The position numbers and the translations under genes are program-made. Source: Russula earlei (Eukaryota; Basidiomycota; Agaricomycetes; Russulales; Russulaceae). Taken from it: 32,821 bases of DNA. This document shows positions 9,483 to 19,847 of this stretch, piece by piece; the first letter of the stretch is position 1; every line of letters begins with the position of its first letter. A model generated the notes under the pieces. That model had not been told where the DNA came from. It saw only the letters and a program-made list of their open reading frames with translations, and ran no database searches. The stretch covers positions 1 through 32,821 of the forward strand of contig JAGFNK010000576.1 in NCBI GenBank assembly GCA_025769875.1. The letters run 5' to 3'.

Positions 9483-9966
9483 TCTAAAGTGGTCGCTTGG
9501 ACTGTTAGCTGCCCTCCATTCTTCACGAAACCTTGTATCTGCCTTAGCCATCCTCACGGACACCAACACGTCTCTACTATGCGGGTTTGAATTCTTGTAG
9601 TAGATCCTCTTTGCCTTTGCCTCCATTTTGTTCAGGAATTTTTGATGCTTTTCATATTTCTTTTCAAGGCTAGCAGCAGCAGCATCCGACCCCACAGTTT
9701 GGGCCTCTTCCTTGGCCGATTTCAGCATTTGGATCCGCTCCTCCAGCTGTCGAGTGATCGCATCCAACTTCTCTGTGTCAGAGTTTCCTTTTCCAAATCC
9801 TAAGAACCCCCCCCTCTTATCAAAATGAATTCTGCGAGGTAACGTCAATTTCAGGGGAGACAGAGCTGAAGAGGTTGGCGTACGCTGAAGCATGCGCGAA
9901 CAATGGAGCGATGCCAACGGCAAGGCAGAATAGGGCTAAAACAAGTACAGAGCCTGAGGTTCGCAT
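9447..9966 (-). CDS. Small secreted coiled-coil protein, C-terminus replaced by copia LTR
   Basis: Exon 1 (9884-9966) starts at ATG 9966 and encodes a clear signal peptide: MRT, then hydrophobic VLVLALFCLAVGIAPLF, then AHASA. A probable 69-bp intron (9815-9883, GT...AG) joins it in frame to exon 2 (9447-9814), which starts GGFLGFGKGNSDTEKL. The mature part is hydrophilic: a predicted coiled coil (LDAITRQLEERIQMLKSAKE, then LEKKYEKHQKFLNKMEAKAK) and a basic tail RIYYKNSN...FREEWRAANSPSDHF. The last 11 codons and the stop come from the copia LTR, so the native end is lost. The family is not recognised. Alternatively the two parts are joined by a frameshift in the run of eight C at 9808-9815. 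Expression is unknown. Confidence 0.6.
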
Positions 9967-10363
9967 GAATGGGAATGTAGATCGTTGAAGTTTGAATAAA
10001 GCAGTGGCGTAGAAAGTTTAGAACAGTTATCGGGAACCAGTCCGGATAGTGTGTAACATAATTGCAAGCATTGGCTTTATACTGGCTGGCCATCTGAACG
10101 GAACATGCATATCAACTCAGTCCTGCACATCAGAACGGTTATATGTATTATTTTTTCCTAGGTGTTGTGATAGCAGCTGAGCCAAGCGAGGGGTTAAGCC
10201 GTAGTGGTAAATTGACTTGTTGGGAGATAACGAGGTCGGTATGATGCATTCGGACCTTCGTTCGGCCGGAATTGAGACCCAAATTTGGGGGGGTTGATGC
10301 TCAAAAGAAATTTGAAAGCCATCACCAATTCCTGAGCAAGAACGAGGACAGCAAGAACGTTGG
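9967..10363. other. Intergenic stretch, no recognised gene
   Basis: This holds the upstream region of the small secreted protein gene (9967-10110). A weak minus-strand frame (10194-10379) has a hydrophobic start (KANVLAVLVLAQ) but no recognisable family, and it runs out of the LTR fragment to its right. It may be the remnant of a gene hit by the gypsy-like element. Confidence 0.35.
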
Positions 10364-10491
10364 CTTTTGTACCTCTCACACCTGCCTACAACTGCGCGCG
10401 AGGTGCTTGCTCCCCGTCTGTTCTTCTCTGTCCGTACCCGCCCTCGGATCAAGCCCACTGAACTCCGTGTGCCCCGACCTGGCGCGCTACA
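10364..10491 (+). repeat. 5' LTR fragment of gypsy-like element
   Basis: It matches the last 140 or so bases of the LTR at 12979-13317, ending GCGCGCTACA. It keeps CpG where the 3' copy has TpG or CpA. The U3 half is missing. Confidence 0.75.
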
Positions 10492-11145
10492 AACTGGCTG
10501 CCCCAGTGAGGCGGTGATCCGAGTTGACCTGACTCCCCCTGTTTCCATTCAACTTCCTCGCCCCAGTTGCCTCGGGCAACCCGTCCTACGAGCAAGCACA
10601 CCATCTGCACTGGCGAATCACGCGAAACGGCGTCGAGCCCTCCCGTGGCCCCATTGTTCAGTCCACTCGCTACATTTCATCATTATATCACACCTTCCTT
10701 CTCTCTCATCGTCCCCGCGTCCTTCTTCCTCCCGCTAGTAGTATCCTCACTCCCTACTTTCCCCCCTCACTTCCTCCCTCTTGCCCGTCGCGCACGCCAA
10801 CATCCCGCCAACACGACACACCCTCGCCACGTTTCGTTCACACTAGCGAGCCTGGGGCCCAGTCCAGCTCAGTCCATTCAACCCTAAGCCCAGGGTTCCA
10901 GCCCTCGCGTCCCGTACGATCAGAATCGCGGCCAGTCGCCCTCATCGCCCATCTCGCCCCTCCATTCCAGGACCCTTCGCCCTCATTCCCAGCATCATCA
11001 GCGCCGACACACCTACTCATCGCTCATCACTGTCCTGTCCGCCCATCATCTCCCCCACACCCGCAGCCGCAGCCGCGTCAGTTGCGCCCTCTCTCGGCTC
11101 CACGGCCAGCCCTCCGTCCTTCGTCGCAGCATCAGTCCCTCCATC

Positions 11146-12992
11146 ATGCCGATTCCCAACCGGTACTATGACCGGGATCTCGAAGGCTTTGTGGCCGCCT
11201 CATCACGACGTCGCATGCGCGACCGGGAAGATGTCCTTCAGTAGCACGGCCGTTTCAGAGCGTTATGCGGACCCCTTGTACTTTACGCCGCCTATCCCAT
11301 GAAGATTGCGACGAGCTGTTCTGGCTCGGACTCCACCCGGACGACCGCAAGACGATTTCACGACGACTCGACCCCTGGCGCATGGACGAGCGACGAAAAA
11401 TCTATATCGACTTCTGAGAGGTATTCGACACCGCTGTCGACATCTTCCCTCAAGACCCTCGCGACATCCAGTGGGAACGCCAACTCGGCTCTCCCGACGA
11501 CGACGAAGACGATTACACCTTCCCTACGCCCATGCCCCCTCCAGCTTCCGTCCCTACGTCGTGCACCATCGCCTCCGCCTCACCTGCCTTGTCCGTCGTC
11601 CCTGCCGTCTCCGCACGTCCAGCGTCGCCCGTGATCGCCCTCACGTCTCCCGCTCCCGTCGTCCCTGCGGTTCCCGCGCCTCCAACCCTGTCTATCGTCG
11701 CCTCACCCTCGAGTGCCTCCGCTCTTCCAGTCGCCATCGCCATCGCCCCACCTGCCCTGCCTGTTGCCATCGCTCCAGTTTCGTCCACCGCCGTCTCGCA
11801 CCCAGTGCCGTCCGTTGCCGCATCTGCCCAAGCTCCAGCCCTGCCTGCCTCGCCCACCGTCCCTCCTCCTTCCATTGTCATTCCAGTCTCGTCCACCGTC
11901 GTATCCCCAGCATCACCAGCCGCCGCCGCGCTGTTAGCCCCACCAGCTGCAGCCGCCTCAGCCTCGTCTGCCACCGCGGCCTTCGTCTCGTCCGCCGCCG
12001 TGCCCTCACTCGTCTCCTCTACGCCCGCGTCAGCCACAGCCTCCGCGCCCCCAGTCTCAGCCTCAGCATTGTCAATCGCCTCTACGCCTCCCGTCGCAGC
12101 CCCAGTCGTCGTCTCGCGCATTGCCGCACCCGCAGCCTCAGCCTCGCCCACCAACGTCTTAGCGCCGCCCACCGCCTCAAGCCCAGCTCAGTCGGCTGTC
12201 GCCACCACGCCCTCAGCCTCGTCCGCCGCCGTTCCGGGCCTAGTCCCAGCCACCGCTCTGCTTTCTGACCACGCCGCCCTCTCACTCCCGTCTCTAGCCG
12301 TTACGCCGCCTCGCACAGCCGAAAAAGAACGCACAGATAACTGGAAAACGAAGAAAGAGCACGCCGCCGCTTCAGAGAAACATATGCCACAACGCAACCC
12401 CGCAGGAAGATCAGACGCCGCCGTCACGCCGTCACCGCAGGAGAAGCCCCCGCCGGCGACAACATCGCGCCGCACGTCGCCTCCCACATCGCCTCTCCGT
12501 CCGTTCACGCGCTCTTGCCCACGTCTGCTGCCGCCACCTGCAGTGGAGAAGACCCCGCCACCGCCGCCGCAAGACGACAAACGCCACCCCCGCGCAAGCC
12601 GCCCCACGCATCTTCCACCTCCACGTCCGCCGCCATCTCGCCACCGTCCTCACCCTCTTCTCCGTCGCCTTCGTCTCCCACGACCCTCACCCTCCAGCGC
12701 CACCACCCTCTCTCACCACTGCCCTCGCCCTTTCCGCCATCGTCTCTGCATCAACAGCAACAGCACGGCTGACACTTGGAAACATCACGAGGCGCGACGA
12801 CACATTCAACATGCCGCAAGCACACCAGCTCCCTGCTTCGCCACACCGCGCCCGCGTTCAACACACGATGACTCACCATTCCCCTTCTGCGACGACACAA
12901 CAAGACCGCGCGCACCAGGCCAAAGACTCACTCAAGAAGGTTTGACTGGGGATGGTCAAATTTTAACCCCCCAGGAGGTGTCAGGTATGTGA
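11146..12992 (+). pseudogene. Gag-like polyprotein with long Ala/Pro/Ser-rich tail, degenerate
   Basis: A start at 11146 (MPIPNRYYDRDLEGF) is closed by TAG at 11242. A second frame then gives HEDCDELFWLGLHPDDRKT and ISRRLDPWRMDERRK, followed by a TGA and EVFDTAVDIFPQDPRDIQW. This resembles the capsid part of Agaricomycete gypsy gag proteins (DELFWxGxHxxDR pattern, recalled, not searched). From about 11532 a 486-codon frame is dominated by Ala, Pro, Ser and Val, then becomes Pro/Arg-rich and ends inside the 3' LTR. No zinc knuckle or pol motif was found. The long open frames on both strands here mostly reflect GC-rich low complexity. Confidence 0.5.
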
Positions 12993-13317
12993 TCCGGCTA
13001 AGCACAGAATCATGTGACTTGTCCTCGCCCCCATGCACGCGTCGTCTTCGAGTTATTCCCTATGCCCCCTTTCTTTCATCATCTCTTAGTCTAGATTCCT
13101 TTCATCATGCCTCCTGCCTCCCTGTATCCTGTATATAAACTGTCCTCCTACCCTCTGAATGAATGGATTCTCTTTTGTACCTCTCACACCTGCCTGCAAA
13201 AGCCAAGAAGCCAAACAACTGCATCTGAGGTGCTTGCTCCCCTATGTTCTTCTCTGTCCATACCCACCCTTGGATCAAGCCCACTGAGCTCTGTGTGCCC
13301 TGACCTGGTGTGCTACA
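12979..13317 (+). repeat. 3' LTR of gypsy-like element (339 bp)
   Basis: It starts TGTCAGGTATGTGATCCGG after the purine tract AGGAGG and ends TGTGCTACA. A TATA box (TATATAAA) is at 13132-13139. The first 85 bases contain several CpG and the rest none, a sharp change (see findings). Confidence 0.75.
13132..13139 (+). promoter_or_regulatory. TATA box of gypsy-like LTR
   Basis: TATATAAA lies about 180 bp before the LTR end. It is inferred from sequence only. Confidence 0.5.
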
Positions 13318-13377
13318 GTGCATGAGCCAAGGTGGTGGTGGAATGGGCATTTTACATATACAGTCAGAACTTTGGTT

Positions 13378-13758
13378 TCAGTATGGAATCACCCCCCCTC
13401 CTTCTATATATGGTAATTTCACATCACATGTTAGATCACATGTTTGCTCAAGAAATTGTATTTTCTCATGAATATCAAGTACAGCACCATTTTGTGCTGC
13501 ATGAGCTTCCAGCTCTTCCAGAATAGGAATAGCTTTAACCTTTGATTCAAACATGCCACCCTTCAAACCACACCACATCATGAAGTACCTGATGAACACT
13601 AAAAAGCCTTCAAGTCCATATTGACCCTGTTGCATCATGCCCTTCACTGTGGCATGCATTGCATCCTCTCCCCACCTAAATGCTCTCTTCATCATGTGAG
13701 GTGTGTGAGCCCTCTGACCAGGAAACTCACACAACTTGTACACACACCCATGCACCAC
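13378..13758 (-). CDS. Unrecognised open frame, 126 codons
   Basis: An open frame starts MVHGCVYKLCEF and continues with KRAFRWGEDAMHATVKGM, YGLEGFLVFIRYFMMWCG and KAIPILEELEAHAAQNGA. The composition is protein-like with alternating hydrophobic segments and no low complexity, but I cannot name a family. It lies just outside the gypsy-like LTR in CpG-poor repeat sequence, so it is more likely a piece of a transposon-encoded protein than a host gene. A stop at 13378 and the absence of flanking exons suggest a fragment. Confidence 0.35.
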   Translation of the reverse strand: MVHGCVYKLCEFPGQRAHTPHMMKRAFRWGEDAMHATVKGMMQQGQYGLEGFLVFIRYFMMWCGLKGGMFESKVKAIPILEELEAHAAQNGAVLDIHEKIQFLEQTCDLTCDVKLPYIEGGGVIPY

Positions 13759-14501
13759 ATGACCACACCATGCATTGTTTTATCACCTTTCTACCCTTTC
13801 CTCCAACTGTTGTTGCTCCTTCCCTCTCCTTTTTCCATCTTGCACACTCTGCTTGACATTATCCCCTCATGTTCCCCACTCTGCACCCAAGAACTGTGAC
13901 AACGGCTCAAGTCAATCACCATCAATGTCACTCACCTTGCTGCCCAACTCCTTGCACTCTCTTGCTTACATCTATCCCCTGTGCCACTAGGCTACTTTAT
14001 CCACCACATTCTTCCCCCTTTGTCATTATGTTCTTGCCCCTCTGACCAACTCTTAAGCATTGTCCTCACCCTCACCACACATCAACACACAGACCCAGAT
14101 GATGCACATGCATCATCATCATTGCCTCACCTGAGGGCTCCCTGCCCATAGTGTGTCACCCCTATGTCATTGCCACACCACCTCACGCTCTCAGACATTG
14201 CAGTAGGAAGAATAGGACTTTAGTGTAGTTTGTCTTCCAGTTTGGCTTAGGTACAGTATTTAATGCCCAATAGCTACAGTTTTGAATATGAGTCCTTCAC
14301 AGCTCAGTGAATTGAATCAGCAGTTCCAGCTTCCCTGCATGCTTGTTATCATCTATGTCTGCCTGAAGAACACTTTGACTCCATCAAAATCTTCCCTTTT
14401 TTCTTCAAGAACACATGCACACACACATCTGGTCTCATGCACACACTTCTGAGACATCAAGCTCATCACCTCCAAGACATCAAGCCTTGTGTCTTGACTC
14501 T
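13759..14501. other. CpG-poor, pyrimidine-rich repeat debris
   Basis: No gene or element end was recognised. The stretch is rich in CTCACC, CATCAC and similar words and has very few CpG dinucleotides, consistent with an old, heavily deaminated repeat. Confidence 0.45.
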
Positions 14502-14591
14502 TGCTTGCTCCCCTCTCAGTTTCTTCCCTGTTCATACCCACACTTGAATCAAGTCACAACAAACTCCACATGCCCATGGGGGCATGCTACA
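14502..14591 (+). repeat. Third fragment of the gypsy-like LTR end
   Basis: TGCTTGCTCCCCT...TTCTTCCCTGTTCATACCC...GAATCAAGT...CATGCTACA matches the terminal part of the LTRs at 10364-10491 and 12979-13317. It is followed by AATTGGGTTC where a primer-binding site would be. It is the most diverged and most CpG-poor of the three. Confidence 0.6.
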
Positions 14592-15099
14592 ATTGGGTTC
14601 AGCACCTCTTCCATTCTCCAGAGAGGGCCCTTGAAGGACCCTTCCTTATGAGAGGAAACCCAGCCTCTATGGTGTCACCCCTGTTCACACAAGCAAAAGG
14701 GGTGAGTAGAGGTGTCCACAATATCATGTGTGCATTGTCGCATGAGCAATTCTCGGCACAATCAACATACAGCAAGCCCCACTTAAGGGCAACCCTTTTA
14801 GCAATCAAGGACAGTATTAGGATGACTTTAAGTGCTCTACAATAGGCACTAACACAGTATCAAAGACCTTATAATGCGTTATTAGACTAACTCTAATAAC
14901 TATAGAACAAACTATAAGACAATACTAAGGACCTTAATAGAAGTATCAGAGTCAACTCTAAGGACCCTAATAGAACTATATAAGGGGCCTTATAAGATAA
15001 CACTATTCCCTAAAGCAAACTACAAGTCCTCAAATGACCAGCCCTAAACTAACTAACAGAAAATGAATCAGAAGCTTGCATGTGTACTAAGGCAGGGAA
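14592..15099. other. AT-rich stretch with short direct repeats
   Basis: No gene recognised. TAAGGACCTTAATAGAA (14926) and TAAGGACCCTAATAGAAC (14959) form an imperfect direct repeat with a 33-bp period, with further TATAAGA and CTATA words around them. Confidence 0.5.
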
Positions 15100-15531
15100 C
15101 ATGTGGACAGTGAAGGCTCTTACTCATCAGGAGAAGCCTTCTTACTCAGCAGCTTACTGAGCATGACTGAGCATGCTCAGTAAGCACACTCCGACTTCTT
15201 ACTCATCACTCCATTGTGCTTGATAACAAGGTTACAACTTGTTCCCTATTTAGCAGTTCTCTTGTAGTATATAAGTGCTCAATAATGTAGTGGACAGTCC
15301 TCAGACTGTCCATTTGTTTACAGCACTCTCTACTCCTGGGATACTCCTTTAAGGACCATCCCCTTGTGACCATTCTGGCCTCTTCCTTGCATACCTGCTC
15401 GACTCTTCCAGTAACTATACCTCTCTGGTATTTGTTACTGCTTTGGACTCTACTTCTTGCCCATGCTGTCTTGGATGTCTATCAACTCGTCTTCGAGCTT
15501 ACCCCTCGCTCTTGAACTGGATAGTTCAACA
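15100..15531 (+). repeat. LTR-like promoter segment
   Basis: This stretch has repeated ACTCATCA and ACTGAGCATG words, an imperfect palindrome around CATGACTGAGCATGCTCAG (15165-15190), a TATA box TATATAA (15268-15274), a GGACAGTC...GACTGTCC hairpin (15293-15313), a pyrimidine-rich tract and an end in TTCAACA (15525-15531). About 35 bp later the unknown coding region begins. The layout resembles the U3-R-U5 of an LTR, but no second copy or clear TG start was found in the window. Confidence 0.35.
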
Positions 15532-15566
15532 GTGAGTCTTGACATCTGGACAGTCTCTACCAACCC

Positions 15567-17843
15567 ATGCTGACCAGTCGACTCATCAAGTGTCCGATGT
15601 CCAACAACATTCCAACTACTGGGTTTCTGGAGCCTCACACTCCCAACATCCAACTACTTTCCCTTCCCCAATCATTTCCCCTTGTCCCAGGTCTGTCTCT
15701 GCCACCTGGACTTCCCCCCATTGCAGCTCTTCCCCTTCCAGGGACTTACACAGAGGATAACCCCTCCAACGACCAAGAAAACCCTCCCCCAGTTCCGCGT
15801 GGTTTCTTTGACCCTCCAGACTGTGCCCAGTTCACCTTTCAACCCCACCAGTTTCAAGTTTTCCGAGTCTGGCAGAATGAAGTAGAGCACTGGCGCCCTT
15901 TGGAGGAAGCAGGACGACGCAACACCCTCTCTTCCATCCCTACTATAGGTCACTTGCTCCAGCAACCATCCACTGACACCTTTGTTTCTCCATTCCGGGC
16001 CAAAACTGCCCACACTTTTGTGGTACTGCCTACCAACCACGACCTCATCAAACAATTTAGTCTAGCAGGCTTTGAGGTGTGTAGTTCCGTAGGAATACAC
16101 CCTCCAGACATAGACTTCCCCTTTGGTCACCTCCATTACTTGTTTAACTCATCTATACATCGCCATTTAGAGACACTGCCCCCCATTTACTGATTTGCAT
16201 ACCAGGGGTCTTTCCTCCTCACTTCCATTCACAACTTTCTGGATGGCAGAGTCTATTTCTTATATGCTTACTTAAGGGTAGCTGAGGGAGGATATATATC
16301 ATTCGAGAATAGCTTCTCGAACTCCCAAGACAACCTCCATCTTTACCCCACCTTGTCTCGCTTTTGCTTCCTCCCATGTCTCCCTTTGAATCCCTTGCTT
16401 ACTCTGGACCCACTTCATCCGAGTGTCATCAATATAGCCACCTAGTGCACAGTTCTTAAAAAGTAAGAACTACCCTTGTAACACTACAACAAGAGAATCG
16501 AAACTTTTTCTGCAGTGCCCCCAAGATTCACAGTTTCCCCCAACCTGAGCGACTCAGAGTACAACTCAGAAGACAACACCATCCTTCACCAGAGGGAGCT
16601 CATTTTCAACCATCTCCCACCTCTTAGAGACATTTATTTTCCCCCCATTTCCATTGTCAACATCTATGACCACCAACACATCAACATGTGGTCACACAAC
16701 GCCAACATCCTCTGAGACCTAGTAGGCCTCCTCCCTTTTGGTCAAATCCTGAATCAGGTGCAATATTACCTTTTCATTGACACCCTGACCCATCTAGTTG
16801 AACCTGCTTGATGTCAACTACTATTCTGGTACCTTTCGAACTCAAGAGACTTCGAAGGACCCCACTAGCATCCTCACCCTCACCAACAGCGATGAGAAGT
16901 TGTGGACTGAAGTAATCCTCCCACAACACTACACCCTCATCCAAGAATTACTCAAAGGACAGGCTTTGTACTACCTGACCCTTTTTACCCTCACACACAA
17001 GCACATTGTGGTGCAGTGCAACTACCTTCACCTTAACAGATCCACACAGGGAGGACAAGCTACCCTCCAGCTGGCCTACGTGGAGGGAAGGAGGTACATT
17101 TATAATTGGATTGAAGCAACATGGACCCATGGCATCATCAACGCCCCACAGAATCTTGTCGACCCCGCAGGTCTCTATTCTCCTCCTCCTGCAGTCTACA
17201 CCGGTCCCCCCATCCCAGAACAACTTTTGACTATCAGTCGACCCCTCACCCCTGTGACAAGGCGAACTCAGCCTAGTAGCCTCATCACCCATTGGTCTCC
17301 CACTCTGACTTGCCCAGGAGCCTGTCTCTGCCTCCAAGAAGTGTGTCACTGCGGCTACCAACCCGACACACCCCCCACGCCACCAGGTATAAACCTGTGG
17401 ACCCCAGGAGATAGACATCTCCTACACCAACCACTCTGGCACCCTCTCACAGACAAAGAGGCCGCCACTCTGCTTCTGCAGTTTCAAGCTCCCGTGTAGA
17501 CCGCCCGTTGCCACTAACTCCCCCTGTTATCCTAGTTCCACTTCCCCATACCCACGGTTGATTAACCCCTTTTGCTACTCCTTTAGTAGAACATTCAAGT
17601 AGTAATGAGTCTCCCCCAGGATCCATAGTTGGTTTACAGTGCTACTTTCCAGAATTAGCATATTTAGGATCAGTTCTACCCCATAGAATGCGTAGGGAGT
17701 TACTAGACTTCAAAAATCATTGCAAGGAACTGTGGCATGTGCGAACACAAGCCTTTGTTCGCATAGACCACCCCATAGAGGAGATCAGTCAATTCGCTCT
17801 GCACCCCTTAAGAGGACTCGCGACGTGGCAAAAATGGAGATGA
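15567..17843 (+). pseudogene. Long decayed coding region of unknown family (gag-like candidate)
   Basis: Several frames read as one protein of about 700 residues. Part 1 (15567-16193): a proline-rich N-terminus (LSLPPGLPPIAALPLPG), then FRVWQNEVEHWRPLEEAGRR and PFGHLHYLFNSSIHRHL. The reading continues past a TGA as GSFLLTSIHNFLDGRVYF and GGYISFENSFSNS to about 16440. A likely 53-bp intron (GTAAGA...CTGCAG, ending 16514) is followed by MPPRFTVSPNLSDSEYNSED to 16715, then a TGA, then 16798-17499 with a cysteine-rich CPGACLCLQEVCHCGY and PDTPPTPPGINLW. The end is HRMRRELLDFKNHCKEL...LATWQKWR, stop near 17840. I recognise no family. The LTR-like segment upstream suggests a retroelement structural protein; a host orphan gene is the alternative. 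Confidence 0.45.
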
Positions 17844-18070
17844 CCGGGTTACAACTCAAGGATGTAATTTGCATGCACACAATAACTCTTGGGTCAAAAA
17901 CACAATTGGGCTGCCTCAACACAGCCTATGGGTGCACTTTTAGGGAAAAATAAGAAAGATAGATGATCAATTTTAGTTGTAATGTGTGTAATATACATGT
18001 GCAGGCTGCCTGAGTCCAGCTTCACCAATTCTTGCTCAAATCTCATGAAAAAGATGGGGCTAGATAGCCC
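17844..18070. other. Non-coding stretch, nothing recognised
   Basis: AT-rich sequence with no open frame of note, between the decayed coding region and the short minus-strand frame. Confidence 0.4.
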
Positions 18071-18340
18071 TCATTGAGGCGATTCAGGGAATATAAGTTC
18101 TATTAAAATCCAAGCAGAAATGAGGGAGATATTTGCCTTGCACATTGAAGGGGGTGTTTGTGCTGAATTTGTGGTTTCAAGCACCATGCCAAGTGTGCTG
18201 AAAATGGCAATAAGACATGCGGCCATTCGGACGATCTCGTGCAATATAATAGCCACAGAAACGCCACATCCTTGGATCCGAACTGCCGCACCAGAAAGTC
18301 GGGACAAGAAAGAGGATAGCGATGCGTTGTTAGATGACAT
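18071..18340 (-). CDS. Short hydrophobic open frame, doubtful gene
   Basis: From an internal ATG at 18340 the frame reads MSSNNASLSSFLSRLSGAA and has two hydrophobic stretches (VSVAIILHEIVRMAACLIAIF and ISLISAWILIELIF), so an 89-residue membrane peptide is possible. The plus strand here is also partly open and no homologue is recognised. It may be chance or an exon of a larger lost gene. Confidence 0.2.
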   Translation of the reverse strand: MSSNNASLSSFLSRLSGAAVRIQGCGVSVAIILHEIVRMAACLIAIFSTLGMVLETTNSAQTPPSMCKANISLISAWILIELIFPESPQ

Positions 18341-19847
18341 GGCCCCTCGCGAGCCCAGACGAGCTCCTCGAGTCTGTACGGCCTGTGCGTCTGTTACAGG
18401 ACAAGACCATCTTTGTGTGGCCGAGTACAGCCAGGGAGGCTGTCGGCGTACTCGCACTCGCGATGGTCCCTTTGCGCGGCGTGTTGACGGGGCCGACGAC
18501 GTGCCTTCCGCGCACGTGCAACAGCTGACTCATGCTCTGACGGACGATTCTCGGAGAAACGCTTCTTGTCTTCTTGACTTCCTCATGTCGTCGGTGTTCC
18601 CAGCTGCGGGTGTGATCTGACCGCCACTCTGACCATCTGACATGACCAATTCTTTCTCTCTATCTATAGGGCGCGGGGGCGACAGCCTACTACTACTACC
18701 CCCCCCGAATCGTCTTCTCCCATGGAGCGACACTAGACCATAGCCATTCGACCAGATTCCGCAGACGGAACTGTATCGGTTATTGGAAGTGAAGCCAGTG
18801 CTCCTCGAGTCAGGGCTCGGATATCCGACCGGGTTGCACTAGCACGTTGTGTCGCGGCAATACTACTCTATGGCGGTTCTGCATTCCGTGGTCTGCGGGA
18901 CTTAGTAGACTCCTACATCTAGGCGCGAACGTTTGGCTTGGCGGACTTAGTGTGGTGGTTTCACACAGCAACGGCTGTGCGCCGATCTATCAGTCACTTT
19001 TCGGAATTTCTTTATCCCGCATTTGGATTCTTTCAGCTGCTCTAGTTGTCTTAATATGGCGATGTGTGTGGACACCCAGCTGTGGACAATTTGGCGATGC
19101 TGTCGTGTGTGGACACCCCAAAATCCTTCCGGCGATGCTTTCAGGAGGGGAACGGAGGGACAAGCGTGGCGCCGATTCATTCATAAACGCCCCTCCTATG
19201 TTGATCTGTCGCTCTGATGTTGACTTTTCTGGCTTGTAGACGTGCGTAGCTTTGGCGTCCCTGAATAAGTTACACGTGGGTATCACTTGTTGATTGCGGT
19301 TGTCAGTCGTTTACATCACTCAAATCACTCACTTGTGACGCGTGGGTAGCACGTACCGAGTGCTTTCCGGCCCTGTGTCACTGTTTATGCTATGCTTATA
19401 GGATTCATGGGAATGGGGCAGTGTAAACTCACGAGGCACGGCGGTCCAGGGATTTGAGGCAAAGGGCACCATAGGTCCCCTATTTGTTGCATGCCTTTTC
19501 GATTATATGACAGCTCACAGGTTTACATTCTTGACGCCCCGACAGACCTACATTTACTCCATAGCCTTCCTCGTCAGCATCCTTACGGCGTTCCCTGTAC
19601 GTCTGGATCTCCAGCCTTAACATTTGCGCTGTTGAATTATAGAGGGAGGTGCTGGGCCTGTGGCACTTGCTGCTCTGATCGACCGCCCAAGCAAAGCACG
19701 TTCTCGCCCAAAGCTGCTGTTTTAGTGACCGAATTAAGTACAAATGTGTCTTGGTGTAATAGGTTGATAGGTAAACACAAGATAGGACCAATGAAAGCAA
19801 ACGTCGATAGTGAGTCGATTTGATACTTGGATTCAACGTGAAACAGA
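18341..19847. other. 1.5 kb without a recognised gene
   Basis: Several short frames overlap on both strands. One plus-strand frame (about 18770-18880, DSADGTVSVIGSEASAP...RISDRVALARC) looks protein-like but ends in stops, and may be a remnant or exons that I cannot join. A short imperfect duplication (GGCGATG followed by TGTGTGGACACCC) occurs at 19058 and 19093. The right part (19400-19847) is presumably the 3' flank of the SUMO gene. Confidence 0.35.

Larger units (their letters stand above)
10364..13317 (+). mobile_element. Non-autonomous Ty3/gypsy-like LTR retrotransposon, 5'-truncated
   Basis: A 128-bp LTR fragment (10364-10491) and a full 339-bp LTR (12979-13317) share the same right end (CTTTTGTACCTCTCACACC ... 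GCTACA) in direct orientation. Between them lie a primer-binding-site position (10492 onward, AACTGGCTGCCCCAGTGAGG), a pyrimidine-rich leader, a gag-like region, and a purine tract AGGAGG just before the 3' LTR. No protease, reverse transcriptase or integrase was seen in the 2.5 kb between, so the element is non-autonomous. The 5' LTR lacks its U3 part. Confidence 0.75.

Noticed and set aside
11306..12268. Long open frames of 320, 486 and 219 codons on both strands in the GC-rich block
   Set aside because: They overlap one another in several frames and consist of Arg/Ser, Ala/Pro/Val or Gly/Ala/Thr low complexity. Only the frame continuing from the gag-like segment is kept, as a degenerate gag tail.
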